Below, in pieces: positions 10,041 to 19,530 of a stretch of DNA of 36,644 nt. Below the pieces are notes generated by a model. It was not told where the DNA came from. It searched no databases and worked only from the letters and a program-made list of their open reading frames with translations. How positions within the stretch are numbered: position 1 is the stretch's first letter; the number at the start of each line of letters is the position of its first letter. The DNA is from Nitratifractor sp. (GTDB lineage: Bacteria; Campylobacterota; Campylobacteria; Campylobacterales; Sulfurovaceae), in the NCBI GenBank assembly GCA_015486995.1, contig WFQO01000141.1:1-36644 (forward strand), given 5' to 3'. The position numbers were made by a program, and so were the translations under genes.

Positions 10041-10622
10041 ATGAAAATACGAATCGAAAATTTCCGTCTGGAGCCTTTGGAGTCGGGGCATTACATTCAC
10101 CCCTATCTTGCCCGATTTCGGATGGACGGTGAGCAGAAGAGCTGGGAAGTTCTTCGTGCACGTGACAGTGTCGCGATCCTTCTTTGGCATCGGGAGCGGG
10201 AGCGTTTCATTCTGGTCCGTCAGTTTCGGCCGCCGGTCTATCTGAATAACGGAGAGGGGATGACGGTCGAACTCTGCGCCGGTTTACTGGACAAACCGGA
10301 GCTGAGTCCCGAAGAGGTGGCAAGCGAAGAGATCGAAGAGGAGTGCGGTTATCGTGTCACACCCACGGATCTGCAGCGGATCACTTCCTTTTATACCTCG
10401 GTCGGACATTCGGGAAGTCGGCAAATCCTCTACTATGCGGAAGTGACGGAAGCGATGCATATCGGACCGGGAGGAGGCGTCCCGGGAGAGGAGAAGATCG
10501 ACGTCGTTGAGTATACCCTGCAGGAAGCACACAGTCTCGAGGAGGATGAAAGGATCGCACGGACCCCGGGACTGCTCTACGCGCTGTGCTGGTGGGAAAA
10601 GAACCGGGGCAGCGGGATATGA
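10041..10622 (+). CDS. Nudix hydrolase resembling NUDT14 (UDP-sugar/ADP-ribose diphosphatase)
   Basis: Nudix-like CAGLLDKPELSPEEVASEEIEEECGY followed by GHSGSRQILYYAEV and GPGGGV. Confidence 0.88.
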   Translation: MKIRIENFRLEPLESGHYIHPYLARFRMDGEQKSWEVLRARDSVAILLWHRERERFILVRQFRPPVYLNNGEGMTVELCAGLLDKPELSPEEVASEEIEEECGYRVTPTDLQRITSFYTSVGHSGSRQILYYAEVTEAMHIGPGGGVPGEEKIDVVEYTLQEAHSLEEDERIARTPGLLYALCWWEKNRGSGI

Positions 10623-10639
10623 GAGTTGACGTGTTCTCC

Positions 10640-10667
10640 GCGAACGAACAACGAACGACGAAAAACG
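10640..10667. repeat. degenerate heptanucleotide tandem array
   Basis: GCGAACG AACAACG AACGACG AAAAACG between convergent Nudix and globin genes. Confidence 0.65.
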
Positions 10668-10670
10668 ATT

Positions 10671-11168
10671 TTACTGATCCTCTTTCGCCTGGGTGTAGCT
10701 GGCGTAGTAGGTGCTGCCGTCACTGAAGGTGTTGACGGTGAGTTTGGAGAATTGGTCGAGGTAATCCCAAAACTCCTTTTTGATCGCTTCGTCGACCCCT
10801 TCGACTTCGTCGAGGGCGTCACGCATCGTCCCGAGCCACTCGACGCGGGCCTTTTCGTTGATGGAAAATTCGTCGTGGAGGCGGATCATGTATTCGTTGA
10901 GGTCCATTCCCTGAGCTTCGTCTTCGTAAACTTTCGGGCCGCCGCAAATCTGGATGAAGAATTTTGAATTTTTCTCCTTGACCTTTTCGAACTCCTCTTC
11001 GTCCTGGGGAAAAAAGTGGGCGATGTCGCTCTCGTAGATCTTGTCGTAGAAGTTGTACATCAATTTGCGCATGCCCTCTTCGCCTCCGATCGCTTCGTAG
11101 AAGCGTTTGCTCGGGTTTTTGAAGCGGACCGTTTCGCCTTTTTCGACGGGGCTGATTTCCAGTGCCAT
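10671..11168 (-). CDS. truncated hemoglobin (group II-like globin)
   Basis: FYEAIGGEEGMRKLMYNFYDKIYESDIAHFFP, ICGGPKVYEDE, RLHDEFSINEKARVEWLGTMRDALDEV with proximal His and distal Trp. Confidence 0.85.
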   Translation of the reverse strand: MALEISPVEKGETVRFKNPSKRFYEAIGGEEGMRKLMYNFYDKIYESDIAHFFPQDEEEFEKVKEKNSKFFIQICGGPKVYEDEAQGMDLNEYMIRLHDEFSINEKARVEWLGTMRDALDEVEGVDEAIKKEFWDYLDQFSKLTVNTFSDGSTYYASYTQAKEDQ

Positions 11169-11254
11169 AGTTTTCCTTCGTGCTTTAATTAGGAGTAATA
11201 TTATCCTATTTAAAGTGAAAGCTCTTGACCTCGGTCAATTCTCGCGCCTTTCGC

Positions 11255-11260
11255 TATAAT
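11255..11260 (+). promoter_or_regulatory. -10 element (TATAAT) upstream of element A and HIT gene
   Basis: TTTCGCTATAATTTC; same context as other -10s in the window. Confidence 0.55.
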
Positions 11261-11300
11261 TTCGCCAGCGAGTTTCAATGGAGTACTCTGAAGAACCTCC

Positions 11301-11466
11301 GGTTTCACTCGATAGCTCTGGCAGTCGCGAACAGGAGAAGCGAACAAGGCAATATCAACTGCTTGATGTTGCCCGCTTCGAACGGCGCTTCGTCTATGCC
11401 GAAGGCATCGAAGACGCCCACACCTTTCACGGGTTGAGCGCTCCTTTGTCGCCATCGAGTGAAACC
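11301..11466 (+). repeat. structured element copy A (core motifs within 13-bp perfect inverted arms)
   Basis: Arms GGTTTCACTCGAT (11301-11313)/ATCGAGTGAAACC (11454-11466); GGCAGTCGC (11320-11328), GCGCTCCTTTGTCGCC (11438-11453); internal hairpins 11337-11379 and 11384-11418. Confidence 0.85.
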
Positions 11467-11512
11467 TCTCTTGGGCATTTTTCAGAGGGTTCAATGAGAA
11501 AAAGGAGAAAAA

Positions 11513-11866
11513 ATGTGCATTTTCTGCAAAATCGTCGCGGGAGAGATCCCCAACAATACCGTGCTTGAGAACGAAGAGTTCCTGGCCTTTCACGACCTCT
11601 ATCCCAAGGCGCCGATCCACGTCCTCGTCATTCCCAAGAAGCATATCTGCTGTTTTCAGGAGGTGGATCCGGAGACGATGGCCAAGATGACCCCCTTTAT
11701 CCAGGAGGTCACCCGCAAGCTCGGGATCGATCAGAGCGGCTATCGGCTCATCGTCAACAACGGAGAGGACGGCGGGCAGGAGATCCACCACCTGCACGTG
11801 CACATCCTCGGCGGCGGCAAGCTGCGCTGGGATCATCAGCACGAGGATGCCCGTAAAAACATTTGA
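11513..11866 (+). CDS. HIT family (histidine triad) nucleotide-binding protein
   Basis: CIFCKIVAGEIPNNTVLENEEFLAFHDLYPKAPIHVLVIPKKH ... HLHVHILGG; SD AAAAGGAG. Confidence 0.95.
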   Translation: MCIFCKIVAGEIPNNTVLENEEFLAFHDLYPKAPIHVLVIPKKHICCFQEVDPETMAKMTPFIQEVTRKLGIDQSGYRLIVNNGEDGGQEIHHLHVHILGGGKLRWDHQHEDARKNI

Positions 11867-11896
11867 CCGCTTTCATTGAAGAACTTCGAAGAGAAC

Positions 11897-11977
11897 TTTT
11901 ATTCGGCGGCGACAAAGGAGCGCTTGCCCCCTGGAGGTTCCAACGGAATCAGCGACTGCCTAAGCTGCCGGATGAAA
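11897..11977 (-). repeat. structured element copy C (inverted relative to A)
   Basis: GGCGACAAAGGAGCGC (11908-11923) and GCGACTGCC (11952-11960); arms TTTTATTCGGC (11897-11907)/GCCGGATGAAA (11967-11977) pair over 11 positions with two G.U. Confidence 0.8.
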
Positions 11978-12101
11978 TCGGCGAAATGACAAAAAACCCG
12001 TTTATATCGTTGTACTTAAAGACACAGAGCTTCGTTCCAAACCCGCCCCCCAGCGATTTTTCGCTAAAATCCCCACATTTCATCATCAGTGAGGTAATGG
12101 A

Positions 12102-13094
12102 TTGGAAAATCTCGAAGAAAAGATAGCGGGGGCGTCGTCCCTCGAGGATCTGGAGAAAGTCCGGATCGAAATCTTCGGCAAAAAAGGGGCCCTGGCGGCG
12201 GAATTCGCCAAGCTCAAGGACGTCCCCGGGCCGGAGAAGAAAGCGTTCGCCGAGGGCTTGAACCGACGCAAGGCTCAGCTGCAGGCCCTCTTCGACGCCC
12301 GTAAAGAGACGCTCGCGGCCGAAGCGTTGGAGCGGACGATGCGCTCCGAAGCGCTCGATGTGAGCCTCTATTCGGGCCTGGGAGAGAAGGGAGCGCTGCA
12401 TCCGGTGCGTGAAACGATGGATCGGATCATCGACTATTTCGTGGCGCTCAATTTCGCCGTCGAGAGCGGGCCGATGGTGGAGGACGATTTTCACAATTTC
12501 GAAGCGCTCAATCTCCCCAAGCACCATCCCGCCCGGGATATGCAGGATACCTTCTATTTCGCCGACGGAACCCTCCTGCGCACCCACACCTCTCCGGTGC
12601 AGATCCGCACGATGCTGCGTCAGAAGCCGCCGATACGGATGATCGCTCCGGGAGCGGTCTTCCGTCGTGACTACGATTTGACGCATACCCCGATGTTTCA
12701 TCAGGTGGAGGGGCTGGTCGTGGAGGAGGGCGACAAAGTGAGCTTCGCCAACCTCAAATGGATCCTCACTGATTTTCTGCACGAAATGTTCGGGGAGGTC
12801 GAGGTCCGTTTCCGCCCCAGTTTCTTCCCTTTTACGGAGCCTTCCGCGGAGGTGGATATCAGTTGCATCTTCTGCGGCGGTGAAGGGTGTCGGGTCTGTT
12901 CCCGCACCGGCTGGCTGGAGGTCCTCGGCTGCGGGGTCGTGGATCCCAACGTCTTCAAAGCGGTGGGCTACGAAGGTGTCAGCGGGTATGCCTTCGGACT
13001 GGGGGTGGAGCGTTTCGCGATGCTTCTGCACCGCATTCCCGATCTACGCTCTCTTTTCGAGGGTGATATTCGACTATTGGAGCAGTTCAGATGA
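12102..13094 (+). CDS. pheS: phenylalanyl-tRNA synthetase alpha subunit (TTG start)
   Basis: [76 protein letters not shown]. Confidence 0.97.
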   Translation: MENLEEKIAGASSLEDLEKVRIEIFGKKGALAAEFAKLKDVPGPEKKAFAEGLNRRKAQLQALFDARKETLAAEALERTMRSEALDVSLYSGLGEKGALHPVRETMDRIIDYFVALNFAVESGPMVEDDFHNFEALNLPKHHPARDMQDTFYFADGTLLRTHTSPVQIRTMLRQKPPIRMIAPGAVFRRDYDLTHTPMFHQVEGLVVEEGDKVSFANLKWILTDFLHEMFGEVEVRFRPSFFPFTEPSAEVDISCIFCGGEGCRVCSRTGWLEVLGCGVVDPNVFKAVGYEGVSGYAFGLGVERFAMLLHRIPDLRSLFEGDIRLLEQFR

Positions 13095-15424
13095 TCGTTA
13101 CACGCAGTTGGCTGGAGGAGTACATCGATCTCTCCGGCATCGACAACGACCGGCTTTACGAAACCTTCAACTCCATCGGCCTGGAGGTGGATCGACTGGA
13201 GCCTCTGGAGCTTCCTTCCAAGGTGGTCGTCGGGAAGGTTCTGGAGTGTAGCAAGCATCCCGACGCGGACAAACTCAATGTCTGCCGGGTCGACACCGGG
13301 GACGGGGAGCGGCAGATCGTCTGCGGCGCCGCCAACGTCCGGGAGGCAGAATATGTCGCCGTGGCCCTTCCCGGGGCCGTACTGCCGGGCGATTTCGCGA
13401 TCAAACCCGCCAAGCTTCGTGGGGTCGAAAGCCTGGGGATGATCTGCTCCACGGAGGAGCTGGGATTGCCCCATGCCGGCCCGGGGATCTGGATCCTTGA
13501 CGAGAGCCTCGGAGAGATGGTTCCCGGCCGGGAATTGGCGGAGTATGAAAAGATCGCCGACACCGTCATCGAACTGGAGTTGACCGCCAACCGCGGGGAT
13601 TGCCTCAGTGTTCACGGGGTGGCCCGGGATCTTTCGGCGGCGTTTGAGCGGCCGCTGCACCGTCGGGAGACGAAACCGCGGCTGACGAGCAAACGAGGCA
13701 TCGCCCGGAGTGTCGATCTGCATAGCCGGGGAGCGGTCGACGCCGATCTGCTCTATGTACTGGCGGAAAACGAGAGGATCGTTGCCGACGCGTTGATCCG
13801 TCTGCGTCTGGCCTTGGTGGACGCCTATCGGGAGGAGGCCCTCGAAGCGCTGCTGGCTTACGCGACGCACGCGACGGGAGTGATCCTGCGTGCCTATGAC
13901 GTGGAGAAGCTTCGGGGTGAGGAGGGGCATCTGCCGCTGCAAATCGAGGAGAGAGAGAAAGGCTACGTCGAGATCCGTGCGGGCGAGACGGAACTCTCCA
14001 TCGTCGGGGTCCGCCAGAACGAAGAGAGTCGGGCGACGGCCGAGAGTCGGGAGATTCTCTTCGAAGCCTCCTACATCGATCCGGAAGTTCTGGTCCCGAT
14101 GGTGGCGCGAAGCGGGCTCCAGACCGACGCGCTCTACTATCGCAGTTCCCGGGGCAGCGAGCCCGATCTCGATTTCGGGATGGAGGCGCTCTTTGCCGCC
14201 TGCGACGCGAAAGGGGAGTGTCGGTTCAGTGAAGCGGAGCTGCGCATCGAAGCGGAGCGGGAGCGCCGCAGCGTGCCCGTCGATCTGAAAAAGCTCGACG
14301 CGATCATCGGGCAGCACATTCCCGCGGGCAAAGTCTATATGATTCTGGAGAAGCTCGGTTTTACGATGCACAAAGCTGCCGAAGGGGTCTTCGGAGCCGT
14401 CGTGCCCCCCTGGCGCCACGATATTTTCAACCTCCAGGATATCGCCGAAGAGATTCTGCGGATCGTCGGGATCAACCGCATCGACGCGCAGCCGCTGCAA
14501 CTGACCGAACGCAACCGACTGACGGAGACGACCCGTCGTTACCGTTTTCGGCGGGATCTTCGCCAGCGGGCCGTGGCTGCGGGCTATTTCGAAGCGGTCA
14601 CTTACGCCTTCGCCGAAAAAGCGACGCTGGAGCGCTACGGCTTTCCCCTTTTGGATGCGAGCGTCGAACTGGTCAACCCCATCGTCGAAGAGCTCAATAC
14701 CCTGCGCAGTACGTTGACGGTCAATCTCCTCGAAGCGGCACGACGCAACCTCAGTTACGGCAAGCGGCGCATTCCTCTCTTCGAGATCGGCTCGGTTTTC
14801 GATCGTGAGCGCAACGAACACGAGAAATTTACGCTGCTCTGGAGCGGGGATGCCGAAGAGCCGAGTATCGTCAACCACGGCAAGCCGCCCCGGATCGATT
14901 TCGCCCGTTTTGTCCGAACCCTTGGGGAGATTCTCGGCGAGTTTACTCTGGGCCCCTGTCGGGAGACGAACGGTCTGATCCACCCCTATCAGTCGGCGAC
15001 GCTCTACTTCGGAGATCGGCCGGCGGGATGGCTGAGCAAACTGCATCCCGAAGCGGCCGAAGCTTTCGGTCTGGAGGAGAGCTATCTGGCGGAGTTGGAC
15101 TTCGAGGTCCTGATCCCGCCGCACCGCAACGCCGAAGCGATTTCCAACTTCCAGGGAACCTACAAAGATCTCAGCCTCCTGGTGGAGAAGGAGCTCCCCT
15201 ACGCCCGGATGGCCGAAATCCTCGAAGCGCAGGATCTGCCGCTCTTGCAGCGCTTCTTCCCCATCGACCTCTACGAAGACGAGAGTCTCGGTGAGCGCAA
15301 GAGCGTCACGCTGCGTTTCTTCCTCCAATCTTCCGAAGGGACCCTCTCCGAGGAGGCGATCGAAGAGACGATGGAGACGATCCTCTCCAGCCTTGTCGAA
15401 GGGTGCGGGGCCCGTCTGCGATGA
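13091..15424 (+). CDS. pheT: phenylalanyl-tRNA synthetase beta subunit
   Basis: 777 aa; [68 protein letters not shown] overlap with pheS. Confidence 0.97.
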   Translation: MIVTRSWLEEYIDLSGIDNDRLYETFNSIGLEVDRLEPLELPSKVVVGKVLECSKHPDADKLNVCRVDTGDGERQIVCGAANVREAEYVAVALPGAVLPGDFAIKPAKLRGVESLGMICSTEELGLPHAGPGIWILDESLGEMVPGRELAEYEKIADTVIELELTANRGDCLSVHGVARDLSAAFERPLHRRETKPRLTSKRGIARSVDLHSRGAVDADLLYVLAENERIVADALIRLRLALVDAYREEALEALLAYATHATGVILRAYDVEKLRGEEGHLPLQIEEREKGYVEIRAGETELSIVGVRQNEESRATAESREILFEASYIDPEVLVPMVARSGLQTDALYYRSSRGSEPDLDFGMEALFAACDAKGECRFSEAELRIEAERERRSVPVDLKKLDAIIGQHIPAGKVYMILEKLGFTMHKAAEGVFGAVVPPWRHDIFNLQDIAEEILRIVGINRIDAQPLQLTERNRLTETTRRYRFRRDLRQRAVAAGYFEAVTYAFAEKATLERYGFPLLDASVELVNPIVEELNTLRSTLTVNLLEAARRNLSYGKRRIPLFEIGSVFDRERNEHEKFTLLWSGDAEEPSIVNHGKPPRIDFARFVRTLGEILGEFTLGPCRETNGLIHPYQSATLYFGDRPAGWLSKLHPEAAEAFGLEESYLAELDFEVLIPPHRNAEAISNFQGTYKDLSLLVEKELPYARMAEILEAQDLPLLQRFFPIDLYEDESLGERKSVTLRFFLQSSEGTLSEEAIEETMETILSSLVEGCGARLR

Positions 15425-16716
15425 AAACGGTTCGCATCGCTCCGGCCCCCAAGGCTTTCACGATCGACTGTGACCGCATCGCTTCAGACAAATCGATCTC
15501 CCACCGCTGCGCCATCTTCGCACTTTTGAGCGATCGTCCCTCGATAATCGAAAATTTCCTTCGGGCCGAAGATACCCTCGCTTCTCTCTCCATCGCCGAG
15601 CAGTTGGGTGCGACGACCGAATGGAGCGAAGCGGGGAAGCTGACGATCACTCCTCCTGCGCGGCTGCGTGAACCCGACGACGTTCTCGACTGCGGCAACG
15701 CAGGGACCGGGATGCGCCTCTACTGCGGATTCCTGGCGGGAGTGGAGGGGAGTTTCGTCCTGACCGGAGACCGCTACTTGCGTGCCCGTCCGATGAAGCG
15801 GGTCACCGGGCCTCTGCAGAGTGTGGGAGCGAAGCTCGACGGGCGGGAAGAGGGCAATCTCGCTCCTTTGCATATCCGGGGCGGCAAGCTCAAAGCTTTC
15901 CGGTACGCCTCTCCCGTCGATTCGGCGCAGGTCAAATCGGCGATGATCCTGGCAGCGCTCCGGGGAGACGGACGCAGTTACTACCGCGAATCTTTCCTCA
16001 GTCGGGACCACAGTGAGCGGATGCTGCACGGAATGGGAGCGAGGGTCGGACGCGACACGGAGGGATGGATCACGATCGATCCGATGGAGGGACCCCTCGA
16101 ACCGCTGAAACTCCGGGTGCCCGCCGATCCCTCCAGTGCCTTTTTTTTCGCGGTCGCGGCGGCAATTCTTCCGGGTTCACGGATACGCTTCGAAGGGATC
16201 AGCCTCAATCCGACCCGTATTGAAGCCTTTCGGGTTCTGGAGAGTATGGGCGCGGCGATCGACTACCGGATCCGTCAGGATCTCTACGAGCCGATCGGTG
16301 AAATCACGGTGCGCTACAACGGACGCCTGGGGGCTGTGGAGGTGGCCGAACGCATTCCCTGGCTCATCGACGAGTTGCCGGCGTTGGCCGTGGCGATGGC
16401 GACGGCCGAAGGGGTCAGCCGGGTCCGCAACGCCGCCGAACTGCGGGTCAAAGAGAGTGATCGCATCGCCTCGACGCTCCGGGCTCTGGAGGCGTGCGGC
16501 ATCGAGACGGAAGAGTACGATGACGGTTACGCGGTGCACGGCGGGACGCTCCACTCCGCCGTCATCGACAGCCACGGAGACCACCGGATCGCGATGAGTT
16601 TCGCCGTCGCGGGACTGCTCTGTGGAATGGAGATCGTCGATACCGACTGCGTCGCCACCTCTTTCCCGAACTTTTTCGATATCCTTTCGCAGATGACGGA
16701 GGTTCACACCCTATGA
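15421..16716 (+). CDS. aroA: 3-phosphoshikimate 1-carboxyvinyltransferase (EPSP synthase)
   Basis: [67 protein letters not shown]. Confidence 0.96.
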   Translation: MKTVRIAPAPKAFTIDCDRIASDKSISHRCAIFALLSDRPSIIENFLRAEDTLASLSIAEQLGATTEWSEAGKLTITPPARLREPDDVLDCGNAGTGMRLYCGFLAGVEGSFVLTGDRYLRARPMKRVTGPLQSVGAKLDGREEGNLAPLHIRGGKLKAFRYASPVDSAQVKSAMILAALRGDGRSYYRESFLSRDHSERMLHGMGARVGRDTEGWITIDPMEGPLEPLKLRVPADPSSAFFFAVAAAILPGSRIRFEGISLNPTRIEAFRVLESMGAAIDYRIRQDLYEPIGEITVRYNGRLGAVEVAERIPWLIDELPALAVAMATAEGVSRVRNAAELRVKESDRIASTLRALEACGIETEEYDDGYAVHGGTLHSAVIDSHGDHRIAMSFAVAGLLCGMEIVDTDCVATSFPNFFDILSQMTEVHTL

Positions 16717-17570
16717 ACATCAAACTCGCCTCCTCCTACGGGTTCTGTTACGGGGTCAAGCGGGCGATCCGCATCGCCGAGGAGAATCCCGGCAGTGCCA
16801 CCTACGGCCCGTTGATCCACAACAAAGACGAAATCGCCCGCCTCAAAGATCGGTACGACATTGGCCTGATCGAGAGCTTCGAAGAGGCGGAGAAGACCGA
16901 TTCCATCGTCATTCGGACCCACGGCATTCCGAAAAACGAGCTCAAACAGCTCAAAGCCGAGGGCAAAAAGATCGTTAACGCCACCTGCCCCTATGTCACC
17001 ACTCCCCAGCAGATCGTCGAGCAGATGAGCCGGGAGGGCTATAGCATCGTGATTTTCGGCGATCGCAACCATCCCGAGATCAAAGGGGTAGTCAGTTACG
17101 CCGACGATCCCCGCGACGCTTTCGTCGTCCTCGATCCCGAAGATTTGGACGAACTTCCGCTCAAATCCAAGGTCGCCGTCGTCGCCCAGACGACCCGCAA
17201 ACCGGAGGACTTTCTCAAGATCGTCGGAGCGTTGACGCTGCGTTCGAAAGAGGTGCGTGTTTTCAACACCATTTGCAATGCCACCTTTGAAAATCAGGAC
17301 GCCGCCGCCGAATTGGCCAGAGAAGCCGACGTGATGATCGTCATCGGAGGCAAACACTCCTCCAACACCAAGCAGCTCCACTCCATTTGCAAAAACTATT
17401 GCGACGACAGCTACTTGATCGAAAACGAAAAAGAGCTCGACTCCGCCTGGTTCGAGGGCAAAGAACTCTGCGGGATCAGCGCCGGGGCCTCCACTCCCGA
17501 CTGGATCGTGCAAAACGTCATCGATCGGATCGAAGCCATCGTGCGAGACGATGTCTCTAGTGAAGAGTGA
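16713..17570 (+). CDS. ispH: 4-hydroxy-3-methylbut-2-enyl diphosphate reductase
   Basis: [51 protein letters not shown]. Confidence 0.96.
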   Translation: MNIKLASSYGFCYGVKRAIRIAEENPGSATYGPLIHNKDEIARLKDRYDIGLIESFEEAEKTDSIVIRTHGIPKNELKQLKAEGKKIVNATCPYVTTPQQIVEQMSREGYSIVIFGDRNHPEIKGVVSYADDPRDAFVVLDPEDLDELPLKSKVAVVAQTTRKPEDFLKIVGALTLRSKEVRVFNTICNATFENQDAAAELAREADVMIVIGGKHSSNTKQLHSICKNYCDDSYLIENEKELDSAWFEGKELCGISAGASTPDWIVQNVIDRIEAIVRDDVSSEE

Positions 17571-17586
17571 GGAGTTAGAAGTTAGT
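17559..17586. repeat. degenerate heptanucleotide tandem array at the 3' end of ispH
   Basis: AGTGAAG AGTGAGG AGTTAGA AGTTAGT; begins inside the last ispH codons. Confidence 0.65.
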
Positions 17587-17597
17587 GGTTTTGGATC

Positions 17598-17620
17598 GCG
17601 TTGCCATACAACGCTTTTTT
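17598..17620 (+). terminator. hairpin plus T-run downstream of ispH
   Basis: GCGTTG-CCATA-CAACGC followed by TTTTTT. Confidence 0.6.
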
Positions 17621-17628
17621 CAATGGAG

Positions 17629-17646
17629 GCGGGAATTCATTCCCGC
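17629..17646. repeat. perfect palindrome GCGGGAAT-TC-ATTCCCGC
   Basis: 8-bp stem, 2-nt loop; adjacent to a second palindrome GATCCG-CTATA-CGGATC (17702-17718). Confidence 0.7.
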
Positions 17647-17801
17647 AATGCACAGTTTTGGTTCTGCTTCTTGTAATCGCGCCCTAGACGCACACAATGC
17701 CGATCCGCTATACGGATCTCACTGCCGCCGTCCGAAGCAAAATTTCTTGACACATGACACGTCATACGTAACATATCCCCCCGACTTTAAACTATTCCCG
17801 G

Positions 17802-17807
17802 TATAAT
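17802..17807 (+). promoter_or_regulatory. -10 element (TATAAT) of rpsA
   Basis: CCCGGTATAATTAGCGCC, 34 nt before the start codon. Confidence 0.6.
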
Positions 17808-17840
17808 TAGCGCCAAAATGCGAAAAGTAAGGATTGGTAT

Positions 17841-19511
17841 ATGAAGTTCGAAGACATCGAAATTGAGGACGTTGATTTTGAAGCGATGCTGGAGGAGTCT
17901 TTCAAAAAAGAGGCTCGCGGCAGCGGGGATCTGACCGAAGGCACCATCGTCAAAATCAACGAAGAAGAGAACCAGGCGATCGTAGATATCGGCCGGAAAA
18001 ACGAAGCGTTCGTTAACCTGGATCAGCTCCGTGACGAAGAGGGGAATCTCCTCTTCAAGGAAGGCGACACTCTGCCCGTCGTCATTACCGGCAGCCGGGG
18101 CGAGCGCCCGATGGTCTCCTACGATCTGGCCAAAAAACGCCAGGCGATGAATGAATTCATCGAGGAGTATGATGAACAGCAGGAGTACATAGTCGAGGGA
18201 ACCGTCACCAAGAAAAACAAAGGCGGTTACGTCGTCGAAGCCGACGGGCTGGAATTTTTCATGCCCCGGACACTCTCCTATCTCAGCTCCAAGACCGACG
18301 CCATCGGCAAAAAAGTCAAAGGGGTCATCGTCAAGGTCGACAAGGACAAAGGCTCCGTCGTCATCTCCCGCAAAGAGCTCATCGAGCGCGACAAAGCCCG
18401 TGTTCAGGAGATCGTCGAAAAGCTCCTCGAGAGCAAAGAGCCCGTCGCCGGAATCGTCAAGAAGATCACCAGCTACGGTATGTTCGTCGACGTCGGCGGA
18501 ATGGACGGTCTGGTCCACTACTCCCAGATTTCTCACAAAGGGCCCGTCAACCCTTCCAAGTATTTTCAAGAAGGAGACGAAGTCAACGTCGTAGCACTCG
18601 ACTACGACAAGAAGAAGCGTCACCTCTCCCTTTCCATCAAAGAGGCCAATCCCGATCCCTGGAACAACATCGACGAAATCATCGAAGTGGGCGATACCGT
18701 CGAAGCGGTCGTCAGCAACATCGAGCCCTACGGCGTCTTCGTCGATCTGGGTGAAGATCTCGAAGCCTTCCTGCATGTCTCCGAAATCTCCTGGGACAAG
18801 AACGTCAAGCACCCCAAAGATTACCTCGAAGTGGGGGAAGAGATCAACGTCGAAGTGATCGAGATCGACAAAGAGAAGCGGCGCCTGCGCGTCAGCCTCA
18901 AAAACCTTCTGCCCAAGCCGATGGAGGAGTTTTCGCGCAAGCATCATGTCGGCGACGTCCTGACCGGTACCGTCTCTTCCTTGACCGATTTCGGTGCCTT
19001 CGTTCGCCTCGAAGGCGGAGTCGAGGGGCTGCTGCACAATCAAGAGACCTCCTGGGACAAGAGCAAGCGCGCCAAAGATCTCTTCAACGTCGGAGACGAA
19101 GTCGAAGTGAAGATCATCAAGATCGATACCGACGCCGGCAAAATCAGCCTCAGTCGCAAAGCGCTGGAGAAGTCGCCCGTCGAAACCTTCGCCGAGAACC
19201 ACAAGGTCGGTGACATCGTCACCGGAACCGTCAAAGACAAGAAAGATTTCGGTGTCTTCATCGCTCTGGACGACAACGTCGACGCCCTGATTCGCACCGA
19301 AGATTTGCATCCGCTGAAATTCGACGAGATCGAGCCCGGCCAGGAGATCAAAGGGGTCATCACCCACATCGATCCCCGCAACGACCGGATCCGTGTCTCC
19401 GTCCGCCGCCTCGAGCGTCAGGAGGAGCGCGAAGCGCTCAAACACCTCAACGAGGAGCAGGACAGCAGTATGACTCTGGGCGATCTGATCAAAGATCAGC
19501 TCCAGAAATAA
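17841..19511 (+). CDS. rpsA: 30S ribosomal protein S1
   Basis: 556 aa with repeated S1 domains (GMFVDVGGMDGLVHYSQIS, GVFVDLGEDLEAFLHVSEIS, GAFVRLEGGVEGLLHNQE, GVFIALDDNVDALIR). Confidence 0.97.
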   Translation: MKFEDIEIEDVDFEAMLEESFKKEARGSGDLTEGTIVKINEEENQAIVDIGRKNEAFVNLDQLRDEEGNLLFKEGDTLPVVITGSRGERPMVSYDLAKKRQAMNEFIEEYDEQQEYIVEGTVTKKNKGGYVVEADGLEFFMPRTLSYLSSKTDAIGKKVKGVIVKVDKDKGSVVISRKELIERDKARVQEIVEKLLESKEPVAGIVKKITSYGMFVDVGGMDGLVHYSQISHKGPVNPSKYFQEGDEVNVVALDYDKKKRHLSLSIKEANPDPWNNIDEIIEVGDTVEAVVSNIEPYGVFVDLGEDLEAFLHVSEISWDKNVKHPKDYLEVGEEINVEVIEIDKEKRRLRVSLKNLLPKPMEEFSRKHHVGDVLTGTVSSLTDFGAFVRLEGGVEGLLHNQETSWDKSKRAKDLFNVGDEVEVKIIKIDTDAGKISLSRKALEKSPVETFAENHKVGDIVTGTVKDKKDFGVFIALDDNVDALIRTEDLHPLKFDEIEPGQEIKGVITHIDPRNDRIRVSVRRLERQEEREALKHLNEEQDSSMTLGDLIKDQLQK

Positions 19512-19530
19512 AGTGAAGGACAACGTTTCG

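Noticed and set aside
11210-11842. 210-aa minus-strand ORF opposite HIT and element A
   Set aside because: Antisense to HIT; translation through element A is not protein-like.
11301-11977. Elements A and C as integron attC sites or a composite transposon around HIT
   Set aside because: No GTTRRRY/RYYYAAC core, no integrase or transposase in the window, and HIT next to pheS appears to be ancestral synteny.
11863-12126. 87-aa plus-strand ORF after HIT
   Set aside because: TTG start, no conserved features, and it runs through structured element C and the pheS promoter region.
12968-15328. 786-aa minus-strand ORF opposite pheT
   Set aside because: Mirror ORF produced by GC-rich codon usage; pheT is unambiguous on the plus strand and the antisense translation is Asp/Arg/Gln-rich without domain motifs.
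17787-19523. 578-aa minus-strand ORF opposite rpsA
   Set aside because: Antisense shadow of rpsA; repetitive FDD/VD composition mirrors S1-repeat codons.
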